Source: Chitinophaga silvatica (GTDB lineage Bacteria > Bacteroidota > Bacteroidia > Chitinophagales > Chitinophagaceae). Taken from it: 64,000 bases of DNA. The stretch lies in the NCBI RefSeq assembly GCF_003419895.1, contig NZ_QPMM01000003.1, positions 186,001 to 250,000 on the forward strand, written 5' to 3'. A model generated the notes under the pieces. It saw nothing but the letters and a program-made list of their open reading frames with translations. It had not been told where the DNA came from and did not search any database. The position numbers and the translations under genes were made by a program. Positions 1 through 8,937 of this stretch are shown here, one piece after another (position 1 is the first letter of the stretch; each line of letters opens with the position of its first letter).

Positions 1-1
1 T

Positions 2-661
2 TATCTTGATAGCCATCCAGACTGTGCATTCGTAGTGCATGATCTTAGAGTTTTCGATAGCGAAACCAAGAAAACTCTATACTACATGAAAAATCCAAAC
101 CCGCACCAGGAATTGTTTGATATTCAGGACTTGGTCCTAAAAGGAACATTTTTTGGACACTGCTCGAAAATGTTTAGAAAAACGAGCATTCCTGCGGAAG
201 GATTTGATCCAACTACCAAAAACGTTGGCGACTACAGTTTCCATATTGCAAATGCAAAATTTGGGAAAATAGGTTATATAAACGAAGTCCTGGGTCAATA
301 TAGAAAACATAGCCAAGGTGTAAGTCTTCAGAACTCCACCAATAAGGACAAAATCCTTAATGCGATGAATGACCAGCTGAAAGCTATAAAACATGCCGAA
401 GGGCATGTTCATGAAGCCTTTATCCATAAAGGGAAAAGCAGAATATTTATAAATACAGCTATTCTTTTTATGGAAATAGGAGATTTCAGCGCCGCTAAAA
501 AATTATTGAACCAGTCCAACCATGAAACTAATCGTACCTACTTTAATATACAACATAGAATACTTAGCTTATCACCAAATAAAGTTACTTATTCAGCAAT
601 GCGTAGAGTAAAGAGGGTTGCTAAGAAATTAATTAAAATGCTTACTAATACAAACTCTTAA
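2..661 (+). CDS. Glycosyltransferase family 2, C-terminal part (5' end outside window)
   Basis: The reading frame is open to the left edge, so the GTG at 35 is not the true start. The visible part carries the acceptor-side half of a GT-A fold: VVHDLRVFD near the edge, then the VGDYSFHIANAKFGKIGYI segment and EVLGQYRKH, which matches the usual D..l.l.ia..G.i.yi.e.l..YR.H pattern of bacterial GT2 enzymes. The nucleotide-sugar binding half, including DXD, is missing. The last 120 residues form a helical, lysine-rich tail ending in a basic stretch. It is the first visible gene of a same-strand polysaccharide cluster (flippase 36 nt downstream), so it probably adds a sugar to a lipid-linked repeat unit; the donor sugar is unknown. 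Confidence 0.85.
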   Translation, partial: YLDSHPDCAFVVHDLRVFDSETKKTLYYMKNPNPHQELFDIQDLVLKGTFFGHCSKMFRKTSIPAEGFDPTTKNVGDYSFHIANAKFGKIGYINEVLGQYRKHSQGVSLQNSTNKDKILNAMNDQLKAIKHAEGHVHEAFIHKGKSRIFINTAILFMEIGDFSAAKKLLNQSNHETNRTYFNIQHRILSLSPNKVTYSAMRRVKRVAKKLIKMLTNTNS

Positions 662-696
662 CTAGGATAGCTTGATGCCTGTTTTTTTTGATCAAA

Positions 697-1953
697 ATGT
701 TTAAAAAGATATCATATTCAACTGGAATCAATATTTATCAAAATTTTGTTTCCTTAATAGTATTTCTGATTACAGCTCATCTTTATGGAAGTGAAGGGCG
801 TGGGATAATTGCAGCCAGTACGCAAATACTAACATTAATCTGTGCCATTGTGGGATTGAGCTTAGGAAGGGTATTACCGTACCTGCTTGTAGATTCGAAG
901 TTATCTAAAGAAGATTTTTTTCAGAAAAACTTCTACACTTATTTTATTACTTGTTGCGGCTCTATGCTGCTAGCCTTTCTGGGTGTTTTTGTATTAAATA
1001 ATATTAATTCGGTTTTTGGAGAATTGGATTTTAAATACCTGCTCATTAGCATGGTGGCTCTCCCCTATTTTTTATGGAGTAATACTAGCATTTTTGTTTT
1101 CTCAACTGCCAATTTATTGGTTAAACAATCTAGTGTTATCCTCATTAACCGGTCTGTTTATCTGTTTGCAGTTATTATTTTAGTATATGTAGTTAAACTC
1201 CCAATAACTTCCTTCCTGGTTATAATGTCTATCATTAATCTGTTACAATTTTTTAGCGAAATCAGAATTATACAGACGACTTTCAACCCAATATTAAAAT
1301 TCAATAGTGCTTTCTTTAAAAAATTACTTTCAAATGCACTGAAGATTCATCCTGATACTGTAGCCAGTCTCTCCTACTCTTCATTCATCACAGTAGTTGT
1401 TAACAAAATGATGACCTTGAAAGATGTAGGTAATTTTAGTTTCGCTCTACAAATAGTTGTATTGATCAATATCATTCCTACAATCATCAATCAATACAAT
1501 ATTTCATTGATAACAGAAAAAGGAGTTGAAGCTTCCTGGTCAACCCAAAAGAAATACATTTTCAGGGCACTGGGAATAATGGTAGTAGCTGTAATATTTG
1601 CGCTGATAGGTTATAGCCTTATGATTTCTCTATTTAAGCTGGAATCATTTGAGGAATCAATTCCGGTATTCAGAATATTGTGCCTGGCTGTCCTTCCAAA
1701 TGCTTTTGCGACTTTAATGAATTCCAGGTGGCTTACTGAAGGTAAATTCAAACAGCTATCTATTATCAGTATTATTACCGGCTGTATATCCTTTATTATG
1801 TCGTACCAACTGGTTAAACATTATAGCTTAACGGGGGCAGCGATCTCATGTGTTATATCATATGTAATTGCTGCGTTGGTTAATATTGTATTTTTTATTT
1901 ACACAAATAGAAAATACAGTAAACGAATTGCCGTTGTAGGATTAAACAATTAA
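697..1953 (+). CDS. Oligosaccharide flippase (Wzx-like, MOP superfamily)
   Basis: Polytopic inner-membrane protein of about 418 residues with some 12 hydrophobic segments spread along its length and short polar loops, the size and layout of Wzx/PST flippases that move undecaprenyl-linked repeat units across the inner membrane. The N-terminus (FKKISYSTGINIYQNFVSLI, followed by GSEGRGIIAAS) is typical of polysaccharide exporters. I chose the ATG at 697; a TTG at 688 is in frame but sits in a T-run. It lies between a GT2 and an AsnB-type enzyme in one transcription direction. The family assignment is secure from topology and context; the substrate is not known. Confidence 0.85.
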   Translation: MFKKISYSTGINIYQNFVSLIVFLITAHLYGSEGRGIIAASTQILTLICAIVGLSLGRVLPYLLVDSKLSKEDFFQKNFYTYFITCCGSMLLAFLGVFVLNNINSVFGELDFKYLLISMVALPYFLWSNTSIFVFSTANLLVKQSSVILINRSVYLFAVIILVYVVKLPITSFLVIMSIINLLQFFSEIRIIQTTFNPILKFNSAFFKKLLSNALKIHPDTVASLSYSSFITVVVNKMMTLKDVGNFSFALQIVVLINIIPTIINQYNISLITEKGVEASWSTQKKYIFRALGIMVVAVIFALIGYSLMISLFKLESFEESIPVFRILCLAVLPNAFATLMNSRWLTEGKFKQLSIISIITGCISFIMSYQLVKHYSLTGAAISCVISYVIAALVNIVFFIYTNRKYSKRIAVVGLNN

Positions 1954-2145
1954 TAATGAAAACACCATTGCCTATTAATTTTAGAAGTAGCACTAATTAC
2001 TATCCATTATTCAATGGATGTAATTTTGTTAACTCCCTAATAAGGTTTACTGATAATTTTTACTAGGTAAAATAAAGGTGAACTGATATAACTAAAACAT
2101 ATATTCAATTTTTATCCATTTCAATTATTTACAACACTATTTACC

Positions 2146-4053
2146 ATGTGCGGAATAGCAGGCTTCATAGATTTTAAATGCCAAACGAATCTGACTACCC
2201 TTAGAAATATGACCGATGCTATGACGCATCGGGGTCCGGACGACAGTGGATATGAGCTATTTGAAAAGGAGCAATATGTTTTAGGTTTTGGTCATAGAAG
2301 ATTATCTATTATTGACCTTTCTCCATTAGGCCATCAGCCATTTCATGATGATGATAATAAATGGACTATCCTGTTTAACGGAGAAGTTTACAATTACAAT
2401 GAATTAAGAAATGAATTAATAGCCCAGGGGCATTCATTCCGCTCCCATTCGGATACCGAAGTTATCCTTAAGGCTTTTCGCCATTGGGGAAAAAAGGCGA
2501 TTGATCGCTTCATAGGAATGTTCGTTTTCTTTATATATGATAATGAAAACCACAAAGTATACGCATATCGGGATCGATCAGGTGTTAAACCCTTATATTA
2601 TTACTACAAAGACGATTTATTCCTGTTTGGCTCCGAATTAAAAGCCTTTCATCAACATAACCGTTTCAATAAAACAATCAATAAGGAAGCCTTTGCTTTG
2701 TTTTTACAATATGGTTATATACCAGCTCCTCATTGCATTTTTAATGATACTTTCAAATTAAAGCCCGGTCATTACCTGGAAATAGACTTGCTTAGCAAGA
2801 AAATTGTTAATGACGTTTATTGGGATGTATTGGACGCATACAATAAACCAAAATTAAAAATTTCAGAGACTGAGGCTTTGGAGGAAACTGAAAAACTCCT
2901 GAAATCGGCATTTGAATATAGAATGGTTGCAGATGTTCCGGTAGGTATTTTTCTAAGTGGAGGATATGATAGCTCTATTGTAGCTGCGATGCTGCAAAAG
3001 GAAAGGAGCCAGAAACTTAAAACATTTACCATTGGATTTAATGAAAAGGATTTCAATGAGGCTCCACATGCAAAAAATGTTGCAGATTACCTGGGTACCG
3101 ATCACACTGAATATATCTGTTCTCCCAAAGATGCATTGGAAATTATTCCTAAGCTTCCTTTTATTTTTGATGAACCATTTGGCGATAGCTCTGCCATCCC
3201 AACTATACTTGTAAGTCAACTAGCCAGACAGCAGGTTACCGTTTCTCTTTCTGCCGATGCCGGAGATGAAGTATTTGGAGGTTATAACAAGTATGCCGAA
3301 GCAATTCGCTTACACAAAATGTTTACGAAGTTCCCTGATCTTGTAAACAAAACAATTGGTAAAATGATGGATTTGATTCCAGCAAAGACTATACCTTTTC
3401 ATGGCCGCTTTTATAATTTTGAAACCAGGTATGAAAAAATGAAGTCTCTGCTGAAAGCTGAGAATACCGTTAAAACGATGCAATGCATCAGCCAACATCT
3501 AACTAATAAAGAATTAGAATTATTCATTGGACAGTTTAATCAGTCATTACCCCTGCATTTCGACGATTACAATCAACTTAATAAATATAATGATGATATT
3601 AACCAAATGTTAGCCATAGATTATAAAACGTATATGGACAATGACATCCTGGTAAAAGTTGATAGGGCAACAATGTCTGTAAGTCTTGAAGGGCGTGAGC
3701 CGCTATTAGACCATAGAATCATTGAGTTTGTAGCTCAACTTCCATCTGAATTCAAAATTAAGGATGGGAATAAAAAATATTTGCTAAAACAGATTACTCA
3801 TAAGTACCTGCCTAAACAACTAATGGATAGGCCTAAAATGGGTTTTGGTGTACCTTTAATTCATTGGTTTAAGAAAGAACTAAAAGGCTATTTTAATACT
3901 TATCTTACAAAGGAAAGAGCAGACAGACATCAGTTATATGACCCGGCAATTACTCAGGAATGGATTAAATCATATGAAAACAATAATAATAGCGTTACCC
4001 GGCTTTGGTTTCTGCTGATGTTTGAAATGTGGTACGACGAGTGGATGAAATAA
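2146..4053 (+). CDS. asnB: Asparagine synthetase B-type glutamine amidotransferase
   Basis: 635 residues, the normal length of the class II amidotransferase / asparagine synthetase family. Cys2 (start MCGIAGF) is the N-terminal nucleophile for glutamine hydrolysis, and the ATG is fixed because that Cys must follow it. RGPDDSG, FNGEVYN and HSDTEV are glutaminase-domain motifs; FLSGGYDSS (about residues 268-276) is the ATP-pyrophosphatase loop and SADAGDEVFGGYNKY belongs to the synthetase domain. It transfers glutamine-derived ammonia to an acyl-adenylate. Its place between a flippase and a Wzy-like gene suggests amidation of a uronic acid or amino-acid substituent of the polysaccharide rather than free aspartate, but that is inference. 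The 10-nt gap to the next gene suggests co-transcription. Confidence 0.9.
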   Translation: MCGIAGFIDFKCQTNLTTLRNMTDAMTHRGPDDSGYELFEKEQYVLGFGHRRLSIIDLSPLGHQPFHDDDNKWTILFNGEVYNYNELRNELIAQGHSFRSHSDTEVILKAFRHWGKKAIDRFIGMFVFFIYDNENHKVYAYRDRSGVKPLYYYYKDDLFLFGSELKAFHQHNRFNKTINKEAFALFLQYGYIPAPHCIFNDTFKLKPGHYLEIDLLSKKIVNDVYWDVLDAYNKPKLKISETEALEETEKLLKSAFEYRMVADVPVGIFLSGGYDSSIVAAMLQKERSQKLKTFTIGFNEKDFNEAPHAKNVADYLGTDHTEYICSPKDALEIIPKLPFIFDEPFGDSSAIPTILVSQLARQQVTVSLSADAGDEVFGGYNKYAEAIRLHKMFTKFPDLVNKTIGKMMDLIPAKTIPFHGRFYNFETRYEKMKSLLKAENTVKTMQCISQHLTNKELELFIGQFNQSLPLHFDDYNQLNKYNDDINQMLAIDYKTYMDNDILVKVDRATMSVSLEGREPLLDHRIIEFVAQLPSEFKIKDGNKKYLLKQITHKYLPKQLMDRPKMGFGVPLIHWFKKELKGYFNTYLTKERADRHQLYDPAITQEWIKSYENNNNSVTRLWFLLMFEMWYDEWMK

Positions 4054-4063
4054 AAGTTAGAAT

Positions 4064-5269
4064 ATGTGGAATGAATACTCCTTTTCAGAATTATTTTTAC
4101 CAACAACTATATTAATAGCTGTAATCTTTCTGTATGCGTTAAAAACTCTTCGACGACCAGATTTAGCTTTTCTGATAGCTGTACTAAAGGGCTGTTTATT
4201 CTATACTTATTTTCAGTTCTTTTCTGTTAATGGGTATTATTTGCTAGACGATATAGTATACTTTAATGACAGCTTAAATTACTGGAAAGAGGGTAATTCT
4301 TTTATTTCCATTATTCTTGACAGCAAAAAATTTGCCTACTTATTTTCAATTGCAGGCGGACAGAATATTCTTTATTTCTTATATAATATTTTAAGTTTCG
4401 ATTTTTTTGGTGGGTTTTATTTTGCACCAGTATGTCTTAATATCATACTAACCGTTACCTCTGCCAGAATAATGTATAAATTTTTACAAAATATAGGTTT
4501 CAATAATATGATTTGCAAGCTATATTTTGTGTTTTTTATTTTGCATTGGGAGATTATCGCATGGAGTAATTTCCTTAATCTAAAAGATACACTGGTACAT
4601 ACGTTAACCATCACCTCTTTTTATTATCTTCAAAAACTACAACTTAAACAGACTAAGAAAGTAAGAACATTTCTAGCAGTAGCTTTTGTAATGATTGTCT
4701 TAAGCTTTTTGAGGTTTTACATTCCTCTGTTTATGATATTTACTTTTATTACCTACAGGTTTCTGCAATTTGTTAATGCCATCAAAGATAAAAAGCTTAG
4801 AATCCTGATTCTGGTTTCTGTTCTGTTTATTGGGCCACTATTATGCCTTCAATTCTTATTATCCCGCTATCAATTTGAAATTAATTTATTCTTAGGATCA
4901 TTTACAAATCCACTCTTTGGAGCTATCAGGTATTTATTCACTCCGATTCCCTGGCAGATTGAACCCGACTATACTTTTTTGTTCTGGCCTTCAGTCTTTA
5001 ACTGGATTTCTCTACCCTTTATGATTTATGGAATATTTATGTTATTCAAAATGGATAACCCGGGGATTAAACTTTTAATGCTTTATTTTATCTTAATCTC
5101 TATATTTTATGGATGCTTCGGAGAGTTACAAGGTCCGCGCCATCGATTGCAAATAGATTTTATTATTATATTAGCACAATTAATTGGTGTACTTAGTTTG
5201 TGGGCAGGGAAAGGGAAAGTAATTGATTTGGATACAAAACCATCAGCTTTTCTCATTCCACAAACGTAA
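4064..5269 (+). CDS. Polytopic membrane protein, candidate O-antigen/exopolysaccharide polymerase (Wzy-like)
   Basis: 401 residues, dominated by about ten hydrophobic segments, with a larger periplasmic-type loop around GYYLLDDIVYFND and another polar stretch GCFGELQGPRHRLQID before the last membrane segment. No sequence signature is recognisable, which is normal for Wzy polymerases. The call rests on topology and on position in a cluster that already has a flippase and several glycosyltransferases but no other polymerase candidate. It is 10 nt from both neighbours (asnB upstream, GT4 downstream), so it is clearly part of the operon. A non-catalytic transport or anchoring role cannot be excluded. 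Confidence 0.6.
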   Translation: MWNEYSFSELFLPTTILIAVIFLYALKTLRRPDLAFLIAVLKGCLFYTYFQFFSVNGYYLLDDIVYFNDSLNYWKEGNSFISIILDSKKFAYLFSIAGGQNILYFLYNILSFDFFGGFYFAPVCLNIILTVTSARIMYKFLQNIGFNNMICKLYFVFFILHWEIIAWSNFLNLKDTLVHTLTITSFYYLQKLQLKQTKKVRTFLAVAFVMIVLSFLRFYIPLFMIFTFITYRFLQFVNAIKDKKLRILILVSVLFIGPLLCLQFLLSRYQFEINLFLGSFTNPLFGAIRYLFTPIPWQIEPDYTFLFWPSVFNWISLPFMIYGIFMLFKMDNPGIKLLMLYFILISIFYGCFGELQGPRHRLQIDFIIILAQLIGVLSLWAGKGKVIDLDTKPSAFLIPQT

Positions 5270-5279
5270 ATAAACCTTA

Positions 5280-6401
5280 ATGGTCAGAAAAAAAAACATA
5301 TTATTAGTTGTACCTTCTTTACAAGCTGGAGGTAGTGAAAGAGTAATTTCAATTTTATTTAAAGAATTAAAAAACCTAGATTCTTTAAATGTTTACCTAG
5401 CCGTTTTAGATGGGAGTGAAATACATAAAGGATTTGACATAGCAGCTGAAGACATTATAGATTTACAGTGTAAAAAAGTTCGTTATAGCATATCATTATT
5501 AAAAAACGTAATTAAGGAGAAAAAAATTGATTTGGTTCTCTCTACTTTAGGCTATTTAAATCTTTATATTGCCCTTTTCAGATTTATATTTCCATCAAAG
5601 GTGACATTTATTGGTAGGGAATCCAGTATAGTAAGTGAAAATATTAAAGATGATAAGTGGCCCAAGCTTTTCAAATTTCTATATAAAAGATTCTATAAAA
5701 AATTAGATGGTATAATTTGCCAATCTAATTATATGTGCGATGACCTTATCCACAATTTTAAAATTCCTTCCAAAAAAATAACCATTATCAACAATCCCAT
5801 TGATACGGAACTTGTTATGACTAAAGGTCAGGAACCCCCTATTCATAATTTTGATCCCAATAATTCTAATATCCTGGCAGTGGGCAGACTAAACAAAGTA
5901 AAAGGCTTTGAAAGACTAATTCCTATTATGGCGAAACTGCAGCATAAGAATGTAAAGCTATATATTGCCGGTAGCGGAGCCGAAAAAGAAAATTTATTGT
6001 CATTAATAAACTTTCACTCACTTAATGATTCTATTATATTATTAGGACATGCAGACAATCCATATCCTTTAATGGCACAGTCTGATATTCTTATAATGAC
6101 TTCTTATTACGAAGGTTTTCCTAATGTTGCAATTGAGATGTTATCTTTAGGTAAGCCTGTCATTGCATACGATGCTCCTGGAGGTATAAAGGAAATTGTA
6201 CAGCATGGCAGAAACGGATATATTGTTGAGAGCGACAACCCCAAAGATTTTAGTGATTATGTCATTAAAGTATTGGAATCTGAGCCTTTTAAAGAAGTAG
6301 AGCTGAAAAAATCTGTTAAACATTTTAATAAAGAAATCATTATTAATAAGTATGTCGATTATTTCAATCAACTAATTAATCAGAAATTGAAAGCTAATTA
6401 A
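5280..6401 (+). CDS. Glycosyltransferase family 4
   Basis: 373-residue GT-B fold enzyme. The N-terminal Rossmann half starts LLVVPSLQAGGSERVISIL, the glycine-rich acceptor/donor loop of GT4 retaining transferases. The C-terminal half contains AVGRLNKVKGFERLI, YIAGSG, and YYEGFPNVAIEML followed by GKPVIAYDAPGG, where the E-x7-E motif of the donor-binding site is complete. It probably uses a nucleotide-diphosphate sugar to extend the lipid-linked polysaccharide unit at the cytoplasmic face of the membrane. It lies 10 nt after the Wzy-like gene and 10 nt before the beta-helix gene. Linkage and sugar are unknown. Confidence 0.88.
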   Translation: MVRKKNILLVVPSLQAGGSERVISILFKELKNLDSLNVYLAVLDGSEIHKGFDIAAEDIIDLQCKKVRYSISLLKNVIKEKKIDLVLSTLGYLNLYIALFRFIFPSKVTFIGRESSIVSENIKDDKWPKLFKFLYKRFYKKLDGIICQSNYMCDDLIHNFKIPSKKITIINNPIDTELVMTKGQEPPIHNFDPNNSNILAVGRLNKVKGFERLIPIMAKLQHKNVKLYIAGSGAEKENLLSLINFHSLNDSIILLGHADNPYPLMAQSDILIMTSYYEGFPNVAIEMLSLGKPVIAYDAPGGIKEIVQHGRNGYIVESDNPKDFSDYVIKVLESEPFKEVELKKSVKHFNKEIIINKYVDYFNQLINQKLKAN

Positions 6402-6411
6402 ATCTTAAGTT

Positions 6412-7836
6412 ATGTATAACCTCTTAACCTCTTTATGTCTGATCTTTTGCTTATCATCCTTGAATAATGTTAAAGCAGAGTTCAAAGAATCTGACATTAA
6501 TGTAAAAAATTATGGAGCAAAGGGTGATGGCAAAACAGATGATACTCAGAGCATTCAAAATGCTAATAATGCAGCCCAGCAAAAAGGGGTTAGTTTACTT
6601 TTCCCCGCAGGAACATATATAGCAACAGAATTGCAACCTTCAACATCCTGGAAAGGAAATAATTCAACTATTAAAAGAAAAACAGGTTTTAATGGTAATG
6701 TTTATGACTTTTGCGCAGTTAAAAACAAGTCTAATCTAAGTTTTGAGAACCTTAATTTCGATGGTAGTGCAAGTAGCGATCCTAAACAATTCAACAAAAG
6801 CAATTATAACTCGTTCACTGGCAGTATCGGTTTATTCATTTATGGTTCCAATAATATTACAATAACCAACTGTAACTTTACCAATTGTTTTACAGGGGGT
6901 CTCAGAATTGAAGACTGTAATAATATAAAAGTTCAACAATGCAATGCTAAAAGATCCAGAGGTAATTTTGGAGATGGCTTCTATGTAGAACAATCCAAGA
7001 ATATACAATTTACCAATTGTTCTGCTAACGACTATACAAGGATCGGATTTGTAGTTGAAAGGGGCTCCTCTAATATCTCATTTGATAAGTGTTCTGCACA
7101 AAATGGGCATGATTGTTCGGTATCGTATGGAGGAACTGAATATAATTCCGGTTTCTGGGCAGAGGGTTCACTTAACATTTCATTCTCTAATTGTACAAGC
7201 TCCCAAAATACCAATTATGGATTTGTTGCTTCAGCTCTTGGCTCTAAAAATAATGATGCGTCTCTTAATAGCCAATCTGCCACCTATTCATTCAAAAGCT
7301 GTACCTCTACCAATGCAAATCAAATAGGCTTTAATGTCAATTCAAATCCGGGAATCGCTGTCCGAGTAACCTTTAACGATTGTAAAGCAATTAACTCATC
7401 ACAACCTTACCTGGCATCTCTAAAAAATGAGTCTGATAATTTTGTATACAATAACTGTACAGCAGTAGTTGCATTTAACCCTAAAAGCTCAAATGATATT
7501 GCTTTTATGTGGGAAAGCAGCACCAAGTTCCAAAAACTCCCCTCTATAACATATAATAACTGTAGTATTTCATACTCTAATCCTATTCTTGAGAATTTAA
7601 CTTCAAAGAATAGTAATTCTGGTGATGTTGGCACCTATTCTGGAGGCAATGTTCAGATAACAATCAACAACATGAAAAAAGATAATGGGAATTCTCCTAT
7701 CATACTAAAATGCCTGTATGGTTCTCCTTCATTCATTATTTCAAATACCCTTGTTGATACTACTCTTATTCAACGTAGAGGAAATATCTCATTAATCAAT
7801 AATTCAAAGATGCGTACTTTTAAAAGTACTATGTAA
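6412..7836 (+). CDS. Secreted right-handed beta-helix (pectate-lyase-superfamily) protein
   Basis: 474 residues with an N-terminal signal peptide (hydrophobic LLTSLCLIFCLSSL, cleavage probably after VKA). The mature start VKNYGAKGDGKTDDTQSI is the N-cap signature of Pectate_lyase_3-type parallel beta-helices. It is followed by many degenerate coils with recurrent N(I/L)xFxNC units (for example ITNCNFTNC, IQFTNCSAN, ISFDKCSAQN) whose Cys and Asn residues stack in such folds. Members of this fold are polysaccharide lyases, hydrolases or epimerases. Within an exopolysaccharide operon it most likely trims or modifies the polymer in the periplasm or outside. The catalytic residues cannot be named from sequence alone. 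Confidence 0.8.
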   Translation: MYNLLTSLCLIFCLSSLNNVKAEFKESDINVKNYGAKGDGKTDDTQSIQNANNAAQQKGVSLLFPAGTYIATELQPSTSWKGNNSTIKRKTGFNGNVYDFCAVKNKSNLSFENLNFDGSASSDPKQFNKSNYNSFTGSIGLFIYGSNNITITNCNFTNCFTGGLRIEDCNNIKVQQCNAKRSRGNFGDGFYVEQSKNIQFTNCSANDYTRIGFVVERGSSNISFDKCSAQNGHDCSVSYGGTEYNSGFWAEGSLNISFSNCTSSQNTNYGFVASALGSKNNDASLNSQSATYSFKSCTSTNANQIGFNVNSNPGIAVRVTFNDCKAINSSQPYLASLKNESDNFVYNNCTAVVAFNPKSSNDIAFMWESSTKFQKLPSITYNNCSISYSNPILENLTSKNSNSGDVGTYSGGNVQITINNMKKDNGNSPIILKCLYGSPSFIISNTLVDTTLIQRRGNISLINNSKMRTFKSTM

Positions 7837-7860
7837 TTCTAATTTAAATATTTACCTATA

Positions 7861-8931
7861 TTGAAAAATGTTCTTTTCTTCTGCTCTATTACTTCAATCG
7901 GTGGAGCAGAAACAAATATTATTAAGTTAATTAAAGAGCTAACTACCAAAGGATACAAAGTGCATCTTGCATCATTGCAGAATACAGGTCCAATGCTTGA
8001 TCACTGCGCATCAGACTTAATTTCATTCACTGAAATTGGTTTATACTATAAAACACCTAAAAAGTCTTACAATTTATACAAACAACTACTGCTTAAAAAT
8101 AAAATAGATATTGTTTTCAATTTCGGCCTACGGGTAGAACTATTTAGTCGTACTGTTAGCAAATCTATTAATCCAAATATTAAAGTAATATCCAATATCC
8201 GATCTACAGATGATTGGAGAAAGTTTTATCATATATGGCTCGACAGAATTACTTCCAAAAATGTAGATAAATGGGTGAGTAACTCCGAGGCTGGGCGCCA
8301 GATTACAATAACAAGGGAGAAATATCCTGCAAGCAAAATAGAAGTTATATATAACTATATTGAGGTAAGTAGAAGGCAATCTAATTCTCCAATGCGCAGC
8401 GATAGAATTAGTATTGGCATCCTAGCCAATATTAAAGCGCTGAAAGGATATTTCGATTTAATTAAAGTTAGTAAAAGGCTGGTTGAGCAGGGAGTACCAC
8501 ATAAATTTATTTGTGCAGGGGTAGATTATACTAATGGCGATTTTGAGAAAGCAATTAGTGACATGGGGGTAGCTAATAACTTTGAACTGAAAGGATATAT
8601 TAAAGATAAGGATACGTTTTTTGAAGAGATAGACATTTTTATATTACCCAGCTATCTGGAAGGCCTACCAACATGCCTGCTTGAAGCCATGGCATTTAGT
8701 AAGCCTGTAATCTGTACAAATGTTGGAGGTAACCAGGAATTAGTGCATGACAAAGTAAACGGTTTTGTGCATGCTCCTGGAGATATAAAAGGTTTTACCA
8801 ATTCTATCACCCAACTTATCGATGATCCCCTATTAAGGGATAAATTTATCGATAATGGCCATAAATTTATTCACGAAAGATTCGAAAAAAGTAAATGTCT
8901 TGCCCAGTGGATTGCTGTCATTGAAGAGTAA
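7861..8931 (+). CDS. Glycosyltransferase family 4 (TTG start)
   Basis: 356-residue GT-B enzyme. The start (KNVLFFCSITSIGGAETNII) is the canonical N-terminal strand and glycine loop. The C-terminal half has GILANIKALKGYFDLI, CAGVDY, and YLEGLPTCLLEAM with the E-x7-E donor motif, then KPVICTNVGGNQELV. The start must be the TTG at 7861: an in-frame TAA lies at 7840-7842 and no ATG or GTG lies between. It is the last gene of the + strand polysaccharide operon and stops 6 nt before the convergent T9SS-exported protein. The sugar specificity is unknown. Confidence 0.87.
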   Translation: MKNVLFFCSITSIGGAETNIIKLIKELTTKGYKVHLASLQNTGPMLDHCASDLISFTEIGLYYKTPKKSYNLYKQLLLKNKIDIVFNFGLRVELFSRTVSKSINPNIKVISNIRSTDDWRKFYHIWLDRITSKNVDKWVSNSEAGRQITITREKYPASKIEVIYNYIEVSRRQSNSPMRSDRISIGILANIKALKGYFDLIKVSKRLVEQGVPHKFICAGVDYTNGDFEKAISDMGVANNFELKGYIKDKDTFFEEIDIFILPSYLEGLPTCLLEAMAFSKPVICTNVGGNQELVHDKVNGFVHAPGDIKGFTNSITQLIDDPLLRDKFIDNGHKFIHERFEKSKCLAQWIAVIEE

Positions 8932-8937
8932 TGTTGG

